Below, piece after piece: positions 35,431 through 44,368 of a DNA stretch of 64,000 bases. The notes beneath the pieces are model-generated. The model did not search any database. It had not been told where the DNA came from and saw nothing but the letters and a program-made list of their open reading frames with translations. Position 1 is the stretch's first letter, and every line of letters starts with the position of its first letter. The translations under genes and the position numbers were made by a program. This DNA is from an uncultured Jannaschia sp. (lineage in GTDB: Bacteria > Pseudomonadota > Alphaproteobacteria > Rhodobacterales > Rhodobacteraceae): positions 1 to 64,000 of the forward strand of contig NZ_CANLTR010000003.1 of the NCBI RefSeq assembly GCF_947494055.1. Direction: 5' to 3'.

Positions 35431-36773
35431 CAGCATGACTCCTTCAGGGTTCGGAGCGCCTGTCGCAGGCGGTCGGCATAGCCCGGCTTGGTCACCTGCC
35501 GCGCCCGCCCCAACGCCAGCGCGTCGTCGGGGACGTCCTCCGTCACCACGCTGCCCGAGCCGGTGATCGCGCCCGCGCCGATTGTGACCGGCGCGACCAG
35601 CATCGTGTCCGACCCGATGAACGCGTCCGCCCCGACGATCGTGCGATGCTTCGACACGCCGTCGTAATTGCAGGTGATCGTCCCGGCCCCGATATTCGCG
35701 CGCGCCCCGATCTCGGCGTCGCCGATATAAGTCAGGTGGTTGATCTTCGCGCCCTCGTGGACCTGCGCGGATTTGACCTCGACGAAGTTGCCGATGCGGA
35801 CCCCCCGGTCGAGCTCCGCGCCGGGACGCAGGCGGGCATAGGGGCCGACCACGCACCCGTCGGAGACGTGACAGCCTTCCAGATGCGAGAAGGCGCGGAT
35901 GGTCGCGCCAGACTCGATGGTCACGTCGGGCCCGAAGACGACGTTCGGCTCGATCGTCACGTCGCGGCCGATCACCGTGTCATGCGCGAAGAACACCGTC
36001 TCGGGCGCGGTGAGCGTCGCGCCGGTCGCCATCGCCTCGCGCCGCATGTCCGCCTGGAAGGTGGCCTCGGCCCGTGCCAGGTCGGCACGGGTGTTCACGC
36101 CCATCGTCTCCGCCTCGGGGCAGGTGACGACGCGGGCCGGGCGCCGCGCCGCCCGGGCCAGCGCCACGATGTCGGTGAGGTAGTACTCGCCCGCCGCATT
36201 GTCGGCGCCGACCTGGTCGATCAGTTCGAACAGCAGGTCCTTGTCCGCCACGATCACGCCCGAATTGCACAGGCGGATCCGAAGCTCCTCCGGGGTCGCG
36301 TCCTTCGCCTCGACGATCCGCTCGAGCCGGTCGCCGTCGGTCACCAACCGCCCGTAGCGGCCGGGATCGGCCGCCTCGAAGCCGAGCACGACGACGTCGG
36401 CACCGTCTGCGCGGGCACTCAGCATCGCGTCCAGCGTCTCGGGACGGATGAACGGCGTGTCCCCGTAGAGGATGACGGCGTCGCCCGAGAACCCGTCGAG
36501 CGCCGCGCGGGCCTGCGCGACTGCATGGGCCGTGCCCTTCTGCTCCGTCTGCCGCACGACGATTGCCTCCGGGTCGAGCGCGCGGGTCACGGCCTCGACG
36601 GCGTCGCCGCCGTGACCCGCCACAACCACGACGCGATCCGGCCGAAGTGTGCCGCCCGCGCGCAGGGCATGGGCGAGCAGGGGGGCATGCGCCACCCGAT
36701 GGAGCACCTTCGGCAGGTCGGATTGCATCCGGCTGCCCTGTCCGGCGGCGAGAACGATCAGAGCAATCGGCAT
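35430..36773 (-). CDS. glmU: Bifunctional N-acetylglucosamine-1-P uridyltransferase / glucosamine-1-P acetyltransferase
   Basis: GlmU acetylates glucosamine-1-phosphate and then makes UDP-GlcNAc. The 447-residue protein has the uridyltransferase loop LAAGQGSRMQSDLPK at residues 8-22 and GDTPFIRP. A left-handed beta-helix of hexapeptides runs from about residue 245 (IEPNVVFGPDVTIESGATI) to the acetyl-CoA region (GSGSVVTEDVPDDALALG). ATG at 36773 follows AAAGGG. It is co-transcribed with glmS and divergent from gph, with about 80 bp between them. Confidence 0.96.
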   Translation of the reverse strand: MPIALIVLAAGQGSRMQSDLPKVLHRVAHAPLLAHALRAGGTLRPDRVVVVAGHGGDAVEAVTRALDPEAIVVRQTEQKGTAHAVAQARAALDGFSGDAVILYGDTPFIRPETLDAMLSARADGADVVVLGFEAADPGRYGRLVTDGDRLERIVEAKDATPEELRIRLCNSGVIVADKDLLFELIDQVGADNAAGEYYLTDIVALARAARRPARVVTCPEAETMGVNTRADLARAEATFQADMRREAMATGATLTAPETVFFAHDTVIGRDVTIEPNVVFGPDVTIESGATIRAFSHLEGCHVSDGCVVGPYARLRPGAELDRGVRIGNFVEVKSAQVHEGAKINHLTYIGDAEIGARANIGAGTITCNYDGVSKHRTIVGADAFIGSDTMLVAPVTIGAGAITGSGSVVTEDVPDDALALGRARQVTKPGYADRLRQALRTLKESC

Positions 36774-36856
36774 CGGCGGGCCCTTTCCCTCGGTCGCCCG
36801 CCGTTCTACCCCCCGCGTGACCTGCCGCAAGCCGGCATCGACAAAGGATGGCCCGG

Positions 36857-37531
36857 ATGAAACGTTGCGTGATCTTCGATCTCGACGGCACGCTCTGCGA
36901 CACGTCGGGCGACCTGATCGCGGCGGCCAACGCGGCCTTCGCGATGCGCGGGCACGACATCCGGCTCGACCCCGCCGCGTCGGAGGACCGGGCGACCGCA
37001 CTGCGCGGCGGGCGGGCGATGTTGCGGCTGGGCTTTTCGCGGGTGGGGGAGGTCGACGAGGCGGAGGTGGATGCGGGCTACCAGCCGCTCCTCGACGCCT
37101 ACGAACGCGACATCTGCCGGCACACGGTTTTCTATCCCGGCGCCGTCGAGGCGGTTCGACGCCTGCGGGCGCGGGGCGATGCGGTCGGCATCTGCACCAA
37201 CAAGCCGGAAGGCCTGGCGGAGCAGCTGATGACGGCGCTCGGCGCGCGCGACCTGTTCGACAGTCTCGTGGGCGCCGACCGGCTCGCCGTCCGCAAGCCA
37301 CGGCCCGAGCATCTGGTCGAGAGCGTCGTCGAGGCCGGGGGCGACATGGCGCATACCGTCCTGATCGGCGACACGATCACCGACCGGCGGACGGCCGAGG
37401 CGGCGGGCGTTCCCTGCATCCTGGTGACCTTCGCGCCCGCGGGCCCTTCCGTCGCCGATCTGGCACCGGAGGCGACGCTCGACGATTACGCCGATCTCGA
37501 CGCGGTGATCGACCGCGTGCTTGCCCGTTAG
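36857..37531 (+). CDS. gph: Phosphoglycolate phosphatase (HAD superfamily)
   Basis: This phosphatase removes phosphate from 2-phosphoglycolate, a by-product of Rubisco oxygenation and of repair of 3'-phosphoglycolate DNA ends. The 224-residue HAD protein has motif I FDLDGTLCDTSGDL with the nucleophilic aspartate. Motif II is ICTNKP, the motif III lysine lies in AVRKPRPEHL, and motif IV is LIGDTITDRRTA. ATG at 36857 has AAAGGA eight bases upstream and is preferred over ATG 36848. The Gph name rests on the family and on its place beside glmU. Confidence 0.83.
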   Translation: MKRCVIFDLDGTLCDTSGDLIAAANAAFAMRGHDIRLDPAASEDRATALRGGRAMLRLGFSRVGEVDEAEVDAGYQPLLDAYERDICRHTVFYPGAVEAVRRLRARGDAVGICTNKPEGLAEQLMTALGARDLFDSLVGADRLAVRKPRPEHLVESVVEAGGDMAHTVLIGDTITDRRTAEAAGVPCILVTFAPAGPSVADLAPEATLDDYADLDAVIDRVLAR

Positions 37532-37537
37532 ACGCGG

Positions 37538-39427
37538 CTACCGGGAATTTTCGGAATCGGCCTTCGCGACCGAAGGACAGTCCCGTTCTTCGAGTTCCTT
37601 GCGAACGATCCTTTCGAGTTCGACGAGCGGGATCGGCTTGATGATGGTCGTCACGCCGCGGATCGCCTCCCCGTAGCCTTCGAGCGCGTCCTTTGGATAG
37701 CCCGACATGAGGATCACCTTCGTCTCCGGCCGTTCCTTCCGGCAGGTGAGCATCAGGTCCGCCCCCTGCATCGCCCCCGGCATGACCACATCGGTCAGGA
37801 GGAGGTCGATCCGGCTCACGGTCCGAAGCGTTTTGAGCGCGCTTGCCCCGTCGGCGGCCTCGAGCACGTCGTAGCCGAAGGTGCGGAGCTGCAGGGCCAG
37901 TACGGTGCGCACCTCGTCGCTGTCGTCGACGACGAGGATGCGACCGGATTCGGTCGTGGGAATGTCGGTCGGCTCCGCCTTCGTGTCGGGGCTCGCCGGA
38001 CCGCCGTTGCAGGCGGGGAAGTAGAGACGGACCTCCGTGCCGCACCCCGGCATGCTCGTCACCTCGGCGTGGCCGCCCGATTGCTTGGCGAACCCGTAGA
38101 CCATGGCCAGGCCCAGCCCCGACCCCTCGCCGATGGGCTTGGTGGTGAAGAACGGCTCGAAGACCTGGTTTAGGAGGTCGCGCGGGATGCCGGTGCCGGT
38201 ATCGCGGACGCCGACCATGACGTGGGCGCCGTCATGCGCGTTTCCGTCGTCGTCCCGCCCGTCGATCTCGCTGCCGTCCAGCGTCCGGACCGCGAGCATG
38301 ATCGTCCCGCCATCCGGCATGGCGTCCCGCGCATTGATGCAGAGGTTGAGGATCGCGTTCTCGAGCTGGGACCGGTCGACGCGGACGTGATGCGGGTCGG
38401 AGGGCAGATCGGTGTCGATGTTAATGTTTGCGGGAAGCGTGCGTCGAAGGAAGGAGTACATCTCCGAGATGACGGTGGCCGGTTTCAGGATCTCGGGCAT
38501 GAGCGGCGCCTTCCGCCCGAAGGCGAGCAGCTGCTTCGTCAGATCCGCGCCCCGTTTCGTCGAGTTCAGCGCCGCCTCGATCAGCTCCGTCCGCTCGCCT
38601 TCCTTCCGGACGACCTGAAGAAGCTCGAGATTGCCCATGATCACGGCGAGGAGGTTGTTGAAGTCGTGCGCCACGCCCGCGGTCAGGCGTCCCACGGCGT
38701 CCAGCTTCTGGACCTGGGCCAGCCGCGCCTCCGCTTCGCGTTGCTGGATGTCGGCCTCGGTCCGCGTCTCGTCGAGAAGCTGCGCGATCACGTGATTCCT
38801 CTCGTCGAGCTCCCTTCGCGCGCGGAACTCGGAGACGAAGACCTGCTCGTGGCGGATCACGCTGCGGGCGATGACGTAGAAGAACGCGCATGCGACGGCG
38901 ATGAAGCTCAGGAAGATGGGCTGCGCCACCAGCGCGAAGCCGACGAGGTATCCGGCCGCGATGATGCCGGAATACAGGAAGGCGGCCGCCGGGACGGGGT
39001 AGAGCGCGATCGCCCCGCCGGACATCATCCCGGCCGCCAGCGCCACGAGGAAGCCCTGCGTGAGGATCGTCGCATCCGGCAGGACCAAGAGGCCCGGATA
39101 GGCCCAGATCGCGCCCAGGATACCGGAGAACAGGACGACCTTTCGCCTGGTCCGCCGCGTCAGGGATTCCGGAAACGGTCGCTTCAGGCGCCAGAACCAC
39201 CGGGCCTTGAGCGAGACCGCGAAGAGGATGCCGACGCTTCCCCAGACGACGACGTGGCTTCGCAGCGGGCCCTCCTGGGCCAGCGCGAAAAGCGTGGCGA
39301 GAATGGTCACGACATTCGCCGTCATCATCACGGGCGTCAGCCGCGAGATCGCATAGACCTGCCGGGCGATGATCTCGCCTTCCTCCACGGCGAGGTGTGG
39401 CGGATAATCGTGCCTCGACGCTATCAT
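37538..39427 (-). CDS. Hybrid sensor histidine kinase with C-terminal receiver domain
   Basis: This 629-residue protein has about six membrane helices between residues 33 and 190. A short coiled linker follows, then a histidine-kinase core with phospho-acceptor His254 in GVAHDFNNLLAVIMGNLEL. The ATPase has N box NLCINARDAMP (361-371), DTGTGIP and GEGSGLGLAMVYG. The receiver domain is at 497-620 with Asp501/502, phospho-acceptor Asp546 in LLTDVVMPG and Lys597. The layout resembles CckA-type hybrids of alphaproteobacteria but lacks PAS domains. No response regulator lies nearby. The ligand is unknown. Confidence 0.9.
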   Translation of the reverse strand: MIASRHDYPPHLAVEEGEIIARQVYAISRLTPVMMTANVVTILATLFALAQEGPLRSHVVVWGSVGILFAVSLKARWFWRLKRPFPESLTRRTRRKVVLFSGILGAIWAYPGLLVLPDATILTQGFLVALAAGMMSGGAIALYPVPAAAFLYSGIIAAGYLVGFALVAQPIFLSFIAVACAFFYVIARSVIRHEQVFVSEFRARRELDERNHVIAQLLDETRTEADIQQREAEARLAQVQKLDAVGRLTAGVAHDFNNLLAVIMGNLELLQVVRKEGERTELIEAALNSTKRGADLTKQLLAFGRKAPLMPEILKPATVISEMYSFLRRTLPANINIDTDLPSDPHHVRVDRSQLENAILNLCINARDAMPDGGTIMLAVRTLDGSEIDGRDDDGNAHDGAHVMVGVRDTGTGIPRDLLNQVFEPFFTTKPIGEGSGLGLAMVYGFAKQSGGHAEVTSMPGCGTEVRLYFPACNGGPASPDTKAEPTDIPTTESGRILVVDDSDEVRTVLALQLRTFGYDVLEAADGASALKTLRTVSRIDLLLTDVVMPGAMQGADLMLTCRKERPETKVILMSGYPKDALEGYGEAIRGVTTIIKPIPLVELERIVRKELEERDCPSVAKADSENSR

Positions 39428-39575
39428 GCCACGCTCCGCGTGCGAGAAGTGATGCGGACGATGCCCCCCGGATCCGCGACAGTCCGGGCTGTCTATCCCA
39501 GGACGTCGTTCAAGCAAATTCTTTTCGGGCCAGGCGAAAAACCCGTCGGATTGTTGCCGGTCCGGATGGGGCGCG

Positions 39576-40085
39576 TCAGGCGTCGAGGCCGCGCGCGTCG
39601 TCCCAGAGGTTCGCGCAGGCCGCGCGCCGGCCGGCTTCGTAGGTATCCGAATGGTCCCGGATCGCGCGCAGCAGGTCGCCCGGCGAATAGGCGTGCGGCA
39701 TATCGAGGCGCAGGGCGTAGGCGATGAGCTCGGAGCAGAACCACCTGTCCCGATCGCCGCGCCGGAAGTTGAAGAGATGCGTCGTGACCAGCGACCAGAG
39801 TTCGTACGGCGCGCCGAGCTTGTCCGCCGCGCGGTCCCACGTCCCGTCCGGCGCCCAGGTGACGTCGTAGACGCACCATTTCGCCGGCTTCAGCTCGATC
39901 TGCTTGAGCCGTACGCCCCCGTCGCGCCGTGACGCGCTCAGACACTCGACCGTCGTGCCGAGCTTCGGTCGCGTCTCGCTCCAGATCAACTCGCAATGCG
40001 AATAGGCGGAACGCGTCGCGAAGCGGACGATCCTGTCGGCCCAATCCCCCGTCCCCCGGTAGAAGGCCACGTAGTACCGCTTCAT
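39576..40085 (-). CDS. Permuted papain-like (YiiX/NlpC-type) enzyme
   Basis: This 169-residue protein has the circularly permuted papain fold pattern. An early His lies in SAYSHCELIWSE (about residue 29) and a late catalytic Cys in RWFCSELIAYAL (about residue 122). Such enzymes act as amidases or peptidases; YiiX-like members have no settled substrate. No signal peptide is seen, so it is probably cytosolic. The start at 40085 follows GGGGGAG; a longer in-frame ATG at 40145 is less well placed. It diverges from the DUF1622 gene. Confidence 0.72.
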   Translation of the reverse strand: MKRYYVAFYRGTGDWADRIVRFATRSAYSHCELIWSETRPKLGTTVECLSASRRDGGVRLKQIELKPAKWCVYDVTWAPDGTWDRAADKLGAPYELWSLVTTHLFNFRRGDRDRWFCSELIAYALRLDMPHAYSPGDLLRAIRDHSDTYEAGRRAACANLWDDARGLDA

Positions 40086-40145
40086 CTCGCATCTCCCCCG
40101 CAGGATACCCGATGAAAGGCTGCCCATCGTCTGCCCCTTGGTCAA

Positions 40146-40161
40146 GTCGGGTATTCCCGAC
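40146..40161. promoter_or_regulatory. Inverted repeat between divergent genes
   Basis: GTCGGG and CCCGAC are perfect inverted copies around TATT, in the 270-bp gap between the papain-like gene and the DUF1622 operon. It is a possible operator for either side. Confidence 0.35.
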
Positions 40162-40355
40162 CCCCGACCCTCCGGTGGACGCCGCCGGAAATCCCGCGCA
40201 GAGTGTCAGGGCCGACATTCGGGGCGAGCGACACTCCAGACGTTCGACGTCGTGATAGGCTTCGATCCGGACGCGGGACGGCCGACCGGACCGGCTCCGG
40301 TCGCGGCGAGGAGGATCGGCCGGGGTGCGCGACCCGGCATGCGAAAGGAGGATCG

Positions 40356-40799
40356 ATGGACCCGGAAGAAGTGCAGGCCGCCGAGGCCGATCAGTCCCGC
40401 GCGAGCTTTCTGGACTACGTCAGCGATCCCCCGGCCCTGCACGAACAACTGCATCTGGTCTTCGTCGTCCTCGACTGGGGCGCGACGGTCGCGAAGCTCA
40501 TCGGCTGCATCATCCTGCTGCTCGGTGCGGCGCGCTTCACAATCGGCTTCATCCGCTCGGAGATCCGCTCCAGCGGGCACGACGAGCGGATGGAGATCGT
40601 CAACGACAACCGGCTCCATTTCGGTCGTGCCATCCTGGCCGGCCTGATGATGCTCATCGTGTCCGACATCATCCACACGGCGCTCAGCCTTCGCATGGGC
40701 GATCTCGTCTTCCTCGCCGTCCTTGTCGCCATCCGCTCCACCATCGCGTATTTTCTCGAGCGCGAACTCGTCGCCGTGAAGGAGGACCTGAACAGATGA
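40356..40799 (+). CDS. DUF1622 family membrane protein
   Basis: This 147-residue inner-membrane protein has three likely helices (about 28-54, 89-106 and 110-130). A conserved charged tail [15 protein letters not shown] follows, as in DUF1622 members, whose function is unknown. ATG at 40356 has a near-ideal AAAGGAGG site. Its stop overlaps the next start (ATGA), placing it first in a run of four co-directed genes ending in a lytic transglycosylase. Confidence 0.83.
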   Translation: MDPEEVQAAEADQSRASFLDYVSDPPALHEQLHLVFVVLDWGATVAKLIGCIILLLGAARFTIGFIRSEIRSSGHDERMEIVNDNRLHFGRAILAGLMMLIVSDIIHTALSLRMGDLVFLAVLVAIRSTIAYFLERELVAVKEDLNR

Positions 40800-41290
40800 T
40801 GCGTGTTTTCTTCCTGATCCTGCTGGCTTTGCCCGCCATGGCGCAGGACGTGGCCTTCGACACCGCCGCGACCGAAGCCTGTCTGGCGACGGACGCGCTC
40901 GCGGAGAGCTGTATCGGTCTGGCTGCCGATGCCTGCAGGCGCGACACCGATGGCGGCGACACGACAGTCGGCATGGGGGCCTGCCTCGCGGCGGAGGTCG
41001 CCTATTGGGACGACAGGCTGAACGCGGCCTACGACGCGCTCCGGGTCCGCACGCGCGCCATCGATGCCGAATCCCTGGATTACGGCTTCGAAGTGCCTTC
41101 GCAGGCGGACGCGTTGCAGGCGATGCAGCGCGCCTGGATCCCGTTTCGCGATGCGGCCTGTGCCTACGAGCGCAGCAAATGGGGCGGCGGCACGGGGCAG
41201 GGCCCGGCGGGCGCGGCCTGCCTCCTCCGGCAGACCGCGCGGCAGGCGCTGGCGCTGGAGGACGATCTGGCCGAACGGCAGAGCCAGTGA
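40796..41290 (+). CDS. LprI-type lysozyme-inhibitor domain protein, secreted
   Basis: This 164-residue precursor has a signal peptide ending MAQ-DVAF (about residue 17). Six cysteines lie in the mature part. The LprI/DUF1311 pattern follows: [26 protein letters not shown] and a final [16 protein letters not shown]. LprI proteins are periplasmic and reported to inhibit lysozyme. Position next to a lytic transglycosylase gene suggests work at the cell wall, but this is inference. Start codon overlaps the DUF1622 stop. Confidence 0.76.
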   Translation: MMRVFFLILLALPAMAQDVAFDTAATEACLATDALAESCIGLAADACRRDTDGGDTTVGMGACLAAEVAYWDDRLNAAYDALRVRTRAIDAESLDYGFEVPSQADALQAMQRAWIPFRDAACAYERSKWGGGTGQGPAGAACLLRQTARQALALEDDLAERQSQ

Positions 41291-41318
41291 GCGGGATCGA
41301 CGGGCGGAGGGCGATCGC

Positions 41319-41813
41319 GTGATCGAGGTCTGGCAGGGAGACATCACGACGCTGGACGTGGACGCCATCGTGAACGCGGCCAACGCGTCGCTGCTCGGCG
41401 GGGGAGGGGTGGACGGAGCCATCCACCGCGCGGCCGGACCGAAGCTGCTCGCGGAATGCCGCACGCTCGGCGGATGCGAGACGGGCGACGCGAAGGCGAC
41501 GAAGGGCTACGATCTGCCCGCCCGTCATGTCATCCATACCGTCGGGCCGGTCTGGAAGGGCGGCAATGCGGGAGAGGACGACGCGCTGGCCGCCTGCTAC
41601 CGCAACGCGATGGCGCGGGCACGCGAACTCGGCGCGCGGACGGTTGCCTTCCCGGCGATCTCCACCGGCATCTACGGCTTCCCGCCGGACCGCGCCGCGC
41701 GGATCGCGGTGGCGACGCTGCGCGTGGCGGCGCGGGAGGATCAGACGATCACGCTTGTCGCCTTTTCGGAGCGCGACGCGCGAACGCTGCAGGACGCCCT
41801 CGAAGGTCCGTGA
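41319..41813 (+). CDS. Macro-domain protein (O-acetyl-ADP-ribose deacetylase-like, YmdB type)
   Basis: This 164-residue single macro domain binds ADP-ribose and can remove it or its acetyl ester. The motifs are [20 protein letters not shown] near residue 18 with the conserved Asn and Asp, VIHTVGPVW, and [11 protein letters not shown] near 109. GTG at 41319 has GGAGG eight bases upstream; homology starts here ([10 protein letters not shown]). It lies 28 bp after the LprI-like gene. Confidence 0.9.
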   Translation: MIEVWQGDITTLDVDAIVNAANASLLGGGGVDGAIHRAAGPKLLAECRTLGGCETGDAKATKGYDLPARHVIHTVGPVWKGGNAGEDDALAACYRNAMARARELGARTVAFPAISTGIYGFPPDRAARIAVATLRVAAREDQTITLVAFSERDARTLQDALEGP

Positions 41814-41897
41814 CGGTCGTGCCGCGCGAAGTGGGTTGCCGTTGCGTCGCCCGTGGCTAGGGTGGCCCCGAACCTTTCCCGCGAGGACGCCTGCACC

Positions 41898-43010
41898 ATG
41901 TTGACGCGCCGTACGTTTCTGTCCGCCGCCTCGGCCGCGGCCATCTCCGGCTGCGGCGGCGCACAGACGGTCACGCGCACCGCACCCGACGACCCGGCCC
42001 TGCGCCCGCGGCCCGATCCCGGCTGGGACGCCTGGGTCGCCGCTTTCCGGCCCCGCGCCGAGGTGGCGGGCATTCAGCCAGGCGTGATCGACGAGGCCTT
42101 CCGCGGCGCGGGCTTCCTGCCGGGCGTGATCGAGCGGGACCGCAATCAGACCGAGTTCCGGCGCAGCTTCGAGGATTATCTCGCCATCGTCGCGTCCGAG
42201 CCGAAGGTGCAAGCGGGCCGCGCCGCATTCGCGCGCCAGCGCGCCACGCTCGCAGCGATCGAGTCGACCTACGGCGTGCCAGCCGAAATCGTCTGCGCGA
42301 TCTGGGGCGTGGAAAGCAATTTCGGGACCCGGCGCGGCGACATTCCCACGATCTCGGCGGTTTCCTCGCTGGCCTATGACGGCCGCCGCGGCGCGTTCTT
42401 CGAAAGCCAACTCGTCGCAGCGCTGCGCATCCTCCAGGCGGGCGACGTGACGGCGGATCGGATGGTCGGCTCCTGGGCCGGGGCGATGGGACATACGCAG
42501 TTCATCCCGACCTCCTACCTGCAATCGGCGGTGGATTTCACCGGCGACGGGCGACGCGATATCTGGGGCGAGGATCCGGCCGACGCGCTGGCCTCCACGG
42601 CCTCGTACCTCGCCGGCGCGGGATGGCAACGGGGCGCATCCTGGGCAATCGAGGATCCGGCAGGGTCGCTCACGCCCGATTCCGGGGGGCCGAGCTTCCG
42701 GACAGGGCCGAACTTCCGCGTCATCAAGCGCTACAACAATTCGGACAGCTACGCGCTCGGCGTCGGGTACCTCGCCGACCGGATCGCGGGGGGCGCGCCG
42801 CTGCGGCAAGGCTTCGGACCCGACCGCTACGGCCTGACCATCGCCCAGCGGCAGGACCTTCAGCGGCGGCTGACCGCGGCAGGCTTCGACACCGGCGGCA
42901 CGGACGGCGTGATCGGCCCGAACAGTCGTACCGCCATCGCCGCGTTTCAGGCAAGCCGGGGGCTGCCGGCCACGGGCGATCCGTCACCGGCCTTGCTGGC
43001 GATGCTCTGA
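41898..43010 (+). CDS. MltB-family lytic murein transglycosylase lipoprotein
   Basis: This enzyme cleaves peptidoglycan glycan strands and forms 1,6-anhydro ends. The 370-residue precursor starts MLTRRTFLSAASAAAISGCG, with twin arginines and a lipobox cysteine at about 19, so Tat export and lipid anchoring are both possible. The catalytic glutamate lies in CAIWGVESNFG. The SLT_2 blocks GSWAGAMGHTQFIPTSYL and SYALGVGYLADRI follow. A C-terminal peptidoglycan-binding repeat (TDGVIGPNSRTAIAAFQA) ends the protein. nuoA starts only 42 bp on. Confidence 0.93.
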   Translation: MLTRRTFLSAASAAAISGCGGAQTVTRTAPDDPALRPRPDPGWDAWVAAFRPRAEVAGIQPGVIDEAFRGAGFLPGVIERDRNQTEFRRSFEDYLAIVASEPKVQAGRAAFARQRATLAAIESTYGVPAEIVCAIWGVESNFGTRRGDIPTISAVSSLAYDGRRGAFFESQLVAALRILQAGDVTADRMVGSWAGAMGHTQFIPTSYLQSAVDFTGDGRRDIWGEDPADALASTASYLAGAGWQRGASWAIEDPAGSLTPDSGGPSFRTGPNFRVIKRYNNSDSYALGVGYLADRIAGGAPLRQGFGPDRYGLTIAQRQDLQRRLTAAGFDTGGTDGVIGPNSRTAIAAFQASRGLPATGDPSPALLAML

Positions 43011-43052
43011 CGGCCTAATGGTACGGTGATCGTACGCGACCGGAGACCAACG

Positions 43053-43418
43053 ATGGAAATCATGCTGCTGGAATACCTGCCGATCCTGATGTTCCTCGGC
43101 GTCGCCGTGGGGCTGGGTGTCGTGCTGATCCTCGCTGCTGCCATCGTCGCGGTGCGTGCCCCGGACCCCGAGAAGGTCTCGGCCTACGAATGCGGTTTCA
43201 ACGCCTTCGACGATGCGCGGATGAAGTTCGACGTGCGCTTCTACCTCGTCGCCATCCTCTTCATCATCTTCGACCTCGAGATCGCGTTCCTGTTCCCTTG
43301 GGCGGTCAGTTTCGCCGGTCTCACGGAGGCGGCATTCTGGTCTATGATGGTCTTCCTGACCGTGCTGACGGTCGGCTTTGCCTACGAATGGAAGAAGGGC
43401 GCGCTCGACTGGGAGTGA
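43053..43418 (+). CDS. nuoA: NADH-quinone oxidoreductase subunit A
   Basis: NuoA is a membrane subunit at the quinone-entry end of complex I. The 121-residue protein has three helices. The conserved loop between helices 1 and 2 reads [20 protein letters not shown], with the cysteine near the quinone channel. The next helix is [20 protein letters not shown]-like. ATG at 43053 follows CGGAG; nine upstream in-frame residues have no homology. It is the first gene of the nuo operon. A 416-bp gap carrying composite element B separates it from nuoB. Confidence 0.96.
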   Translation: MEIMLLEYLPILMFLGVAVGLGVVLILAAAIVAVRAPDPEKVSAYECGFNAFDDARMKFDVRFYLVAILFIIFDLEIAFLFPWAVSFAGLTEAAFWSMMVFLTVLTVGFAYEWKKGALDWE

Positions 43419-43461
43419 CCCGGCCGTATCCGGGCCTGCCACGCGGCGCGACGTCGGATTC

Positions 43462-43667
43462 GAGTATTTCCGCCAAGAAGAAGGCGCTTTGAGCCTTTGT
43501 TAACGGCCCGTGGGTCAGGTGGCCCGGCGGTACAGGCTGGAGAGCCGATGACCGTCCAAGGAGAAGCCACGGTGCTTCCACCCCGGCGGGCCCTGCGTCA
43601 GGCGACTCGGTCAGCCGGGGTGACTGCGCGTTCTTCTTGGTATAAATACTCTCGCCGAAGGCTCCGC
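43462..43667 (+). repeat. Composite inverted-repeat element B inside the nuo operon
   Basis: Arms at 43462-43487 and 43651-43626 (reverse) both read GAGTATTT-N3-CCAAGAAGAA-N-GCGC. The right arm extends to 43667 with GGAGCCTTCGGCG, matching the arms of element A. Between them are TTGA-N7-TTAAC (43489-43504), GGTACAGGC 24 bases later, and GCCGATGACCG. This is the order and near-identical spacing of element A at 16685-16883. An ATG at 43548 opens a frame similar to that of element A and runs on to 43856. The element splits nuoA from nuoB. Confidence 0.75.
43489..43504 (+). promoter_or_regulatory. CtrA-like box in composite element B
   Basis: TTGA, seven bases, TTAAC is one base from the CtrA consensus TTAA-N7-TTAAC. 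It lies 24 bases before the conserved GGTACAGGC core. Confidence 0.4.
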
Positions 43668-43752
43668 GGCTTCGTCGCACGGGACGGGATGTCGCGCTCG
43701 ATCCCCCTGCAATCCACGACCGCTTCACCCATATTGGAGATGAAGGGGCGCG

Positions 43753-43781
43753 TTGACCCCTCCGGGGGTGCGGGCTACACC
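43753..43781 (+). promoter_or_regulatory. Candidate internal promoter for nuoB onwards
   Basis: TTGACC (43753-43758) and TACACC (43776-43781) are separated by exactly 17 bp and lie 54 bp upstream of nuoB, after composite element B. It could restart transcription of the remaining nuo genes. Confidence 0.4.
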
Positions 43782-43834
43782 GCTCTCCGACCGGACGGGG
43801 CCAGCGCCTCGCGACACTCTCGAGGAGCGGCGAC

Positions 43835-44368
43835 ATGGGCGTGCAGACCGGACTGAACACCGCGGGCGGCGACAAGGAGCACGGGACGCAGCTCCTCAAC
43901 CGCGAATTGCAGGACAAGGGCTTCCTGCTCACCTCCACCGAGGACATCATCAATTGGGCGCGGACCGGCTCGCTGCACTGGATGACGTTCGGCCTGGCCT
44001 GTTGTGCGGTCGAGATGATGCACACGGCGATGCCGCGCTACGATGCCGAGCGCTTCGGCATGGCGCCCCGCGCCTCCCCTCGGCAATCCGACCTGATGAT
44101 CGTGGCCGGGACGCTGACGAACAAGATGGCGCCGGCGCTGCGCAAGGTCTACGATCAGATGCCGGAACCGCGCTACGTCGTGTCGATGGGGTCCTGCGCC
44201 AATGGTGGCGGCTACTACCACTACAGCTATTCCGTCGTGCGCGGTTGCGACCGGGTGATCCCCGTCGACCTTTACGTGCCCGGCTGTCCGCCGACGGCGG
44301 AGGCGCTGCTTTACGGGCTGCTCCAGTTGCAGCGAAAGATCCGGCGGACGGGGACCTTGGTGCGATGA
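43835..44368 (+). CDS. nuoB: NADH-quinone oxidoreductase subunit B
   Basis: NuoB carries the last iron-sulfur cluster (N2), which hands electrons to quinone. The 177-residue protein shows the adjacent cysteine pair in [12 protein letters not shown], the third ligand in [17 protein letters not shown] and the fourth in [20 protein letters not shown] at 43835 follows CGAGGAG. The stop overlaps the nuoC start by 4 bp. Confidence 0.97.
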   Translation: MGVQTGLNTAGGDKEHGTQLLNRELQDKGFLLTSTEDIINWARTGSLHWMTFGLACCAVEMMHTAMPRYDAERFGMAPRASPRQSDLMIVAGTLTNKMAPALRKVYDQMPEPRYVVSMGSCANGGGYYHYSYSVVRGCDRVIPVDLYVPGCPPTAEALLYGLLQLQRKIRRTGTLVR

